This document shows, piece after piece, positions 62,776-64,000 of a stretch of 64,000 bases of DNA (the stretch's first letter is position 1; every line of letters starts with the position of its first letter). Source of the stretch: Solidesulfovibrio magneticus RS-1 (GTDB taxonomy: Bacteria; Desulfobacterota; Desulfovibrionia; Desulfovibrionales; Desulfovibrionaceae). Both the position numbers and the translations under genes were made by a program. The notes beneath the pieces are model-generated. The model ran no database searches and was not told the DNA's origin. It saw nothing but the letters and a program-made list of their open reading frames with translations. Where the stretch lies: positions 2,261,501 through 2,325,500 of the forward strand of contig NC_012796.1 in the NCBI RefSeq assembly GCF_000010665.1, in the 5' to 3' direction.

Positions 62776-62793
62776 AAAATACCATGGTATTTT
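62776..62793. promoter_or_regulatory. 18-bp perfect palindrome upstream of tex
   Basis: AAAATACCATGGTATTTT is a perfect 9+9 dyad, 53 bases before the tex ATG, in a short AT-rich island. It may be an operator for tex or for the divergent phosphoribosyltransferase gene. No matching regulator is known to me. Confidence 0.5.
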
Positions 62794-63019
62794 TTAAAAA
62801 TGAATGATTTTAAGTCTTTGTCCTCGAAAGAGCAGAAACGTTTTCGTGGACGCGACACGAGGCTTCAGGCCGTCGCCTCGGGAGGGCCGACATAACAGTC
62901 ACCGGGCCTTGCGGGCAAGGGCAGGGCGGCTCAACGCCTTGACCTTCCCTTGGCAACACGGCGGACAGCTTGTAGTTTTACCCCACTTTCGCGGCAACGC
63001 GCCGCCCACGGAGCCGTCC

Positions 63020-64000
63020 ATGCCCAATCTCCCCCCGCGCCACCAGCCCTACACCGACAAATACTTCCTGCGCTCGCGCCATATCCTGGAAAAAGAAGGC
63101 CTCAACCCGTGGATTACGGTGCAGGTCTTTTTTCGAAATGGTCCCGGGAAAATCGCCGGCGTTGGCGAGGCGGCCGCCGCGTTTTTGGCCTATTCGCCCT
63201 TGATGGAGCATGGCGGCCAGGTCTGGGCCCTGGCCGAGGGCGAGGCCTTTTCGCCCCTGGAGCCGGTGATGCGCATCGAAGGCCCCATTGGCGACGTCAT
63301 CGAGCTGGAGACGTTCTACCTCGGCATCCTGACCGCCCGCACCAGCCTGGCAAACGACGTTCCCCGGCCCGATCCCCTGGCCGCAACCGCCAAGGCGGCG
63401 GCCCTACGCCAGATCTTGCCGGGCAAGGATCTCCTGTATTTCGGCGCCCGCCACTGGCACTGGTCCCTGGAAGAGGAACTCTGCCGGGCGGCCGTGGCCG
63501 GCGGTTTCGATTCCTGCGCCACCGACGCCGGCGCCCGGGCCGCCGGCCTGCCCGCCGGGGTCGGCACCATTCCCCACGCCCTGGTCCTGGCCTTCGCCCA
63601 TCGCTTCGGCCCCAAGCGGGCCACCCGCGAAGCCGCCCTGGCCTTTGACCGCCACATCGAGCCGACCTGTCCGCGCATCGCCCTTGTCGACACCTTCAAC
63701 AAGGAAATCGACGACGCCCTGGACACGGCCCGGGCGCTGGGGGAGCGCTTGTGGGGCGTGCGCCTGGACACCTCGGGCGAACTGATCGGCCAGGGCGGCG
63801 CGACCTTTGACGGCCGCCCCTACCTGACCGGCCCCGGCGTCACCGTGGCCGGCGTGCGGGCTGTGCGCCAGGCCCTGGATGCGGCCGGCTTTGCCCACGT
63901 CAACATCGTGCTGTCCAGCGGCTTTGGCGATCCGGCCAAGGCGGCCGCCTTTGCCGCCGACGAGGCGCGTCATGGCCGGCTGTTCGAGGCCGTGGGCGTG
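63020..64000 (+). CDS. Nicotinate phosphoribosyltransferase-like enzyme (3' end outside window)
   Basis: 327 residues are seen, open to the window edge. The N-terminal segment QPYTDKYFLRSRHILEKEGLNPWITVQVFFRNGPGKIAGVGEAAAAF, LGILTARTSLANDV and the later FGARHWHWSLEEELCRAAVAGGFDSCATDAGARAAGLPAGVGTIPHALVLAF fit the NAPRTase family, which converts nicotinate and PRPP to nicotinate mononucleotide in NAD salvage. The ATG at 63020 begins the conserved region. Several related enzymes use other bases, so the substrate is likely but not certain. Confidence 0.87.
   Translation, partial: MPNLPPRHQPYTDKYFLRSRHILEKEGLNPWITVQVFFRNGPGKIAGVGEAAAAFLAYSPLMEHGGQVWALAEGEAFSPLEPVMRIEGPIGDVIELETFYLGILTARTSLANDVPRPDPLAATAKAAALRQILPGKDLLYFGARHWHWSLEEELCRAAVAGGFDSCATDAGARAAGLPAGVGTIPHALVLAFAHRFGPKRATREAALAFDRHIEPTCPRIALVDTFNKEIDDALDTARALGERLWGVRLDTSGELIGQGGATFDGRPYLTGPGVTVAGVRAVRQALDAAGFAHVNIVLSSGFGDPAKAAAFAADEARHGRLFEAVGV

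Overview
The window is 64 kb of GC-rich bacterial chromosome that looks like a sulfate-reducing deltaproteobacterium of the Desulfovibrio / Solidesulfovibrio group. This is inferred from the mix of genes. There is a group II nitrogenase operon with nifI1/nifI2, hydrogenase maturation genes hypCDE, a selenocysteine tRNA, a bacteriohemerythrin, a PocR-type sensor kinase, many TPR and PAS signalling proteins, and an HprK-like kinase / CofD-like pair of the kind found mainly in these bacteria. No rRNA, phage, IS element or CRISPR array was seen.

Layout. 1-4.7 kb: a sensor kinase cut by the window edge, divergent from ftsY. 4.8-8.5 kb: a minus-strand cluster of ArsR regulator, MOT1-type (molybdate/sulfate) transporter, DUF318 permease, a small CMD/AhpD-like protein and a CxxC thioredoxin-like protein, with two dyads in its promoter regions. 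8.6 kb: tRNA-Sec. 8.9-10.8 kb: a putative ATC hydrolase overlapping asnS. 11.3-13.0 kb: a glycosyltransferase and a methyltransferase. 13.3-18.4 kb: a PocR-PAS histidine kinase and a PHP-glycosyltransferase fusion. 18.5-26.1 kb: an EAL-CBS-GGDEF protein, pstB, phoU, HprK-related kinase B, a CofD-like protein and CorA, all on the plus strand. 26.3-32.4 kb: hemerythrin, L,D-transpeptidase lipoprotein, carA-TPR, and an HD-domain gene with ddl. 32.5-35.8 kb: hypC-hypD-hypE and dapB. 35.9-44.7 kb: an Lhr-type helicase, a large NAD-glutamate dehydrogenase and a TPR gene. 44.7-53.5 kb: a receiver-TPR protein, DUF2207/LemA, another sensor kinase, and an orphan molybdopterin oxidoreductase. 53.6-54.8 kb: an AT-richer TPR gene. 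54.9-60.3 kb: the nif operon, transcribed leftward as nifH-nifI1-nifI2-nifD-nifK-2Fe2S ferredoxin, preceded by a clear sigma-54 type -24/-12 element and upstream dyads. 60.6-64 kb: tex and a nicotinate phosphoribosyltransferase-like gene cut by the window end.

Common threads. Molybdenum and metal handling recurs: Mo nitrogenase, a molybdopterin enzyme, a MOT1 transporter, hyp genes and CorA. A family of about 55-bp intergenic palindromic elements occurs at least six times. Four copies lie between convergent genes, one lies inside hypD-hypE, and one carries the apparent ribosome-binding site of the helicase gene.

The most interesting less-described elements are the partial kinase B / CofD-like locus beside pstB-phoU, the repeat family, the hairpin after nifK and the dyad array upstream of nifH.
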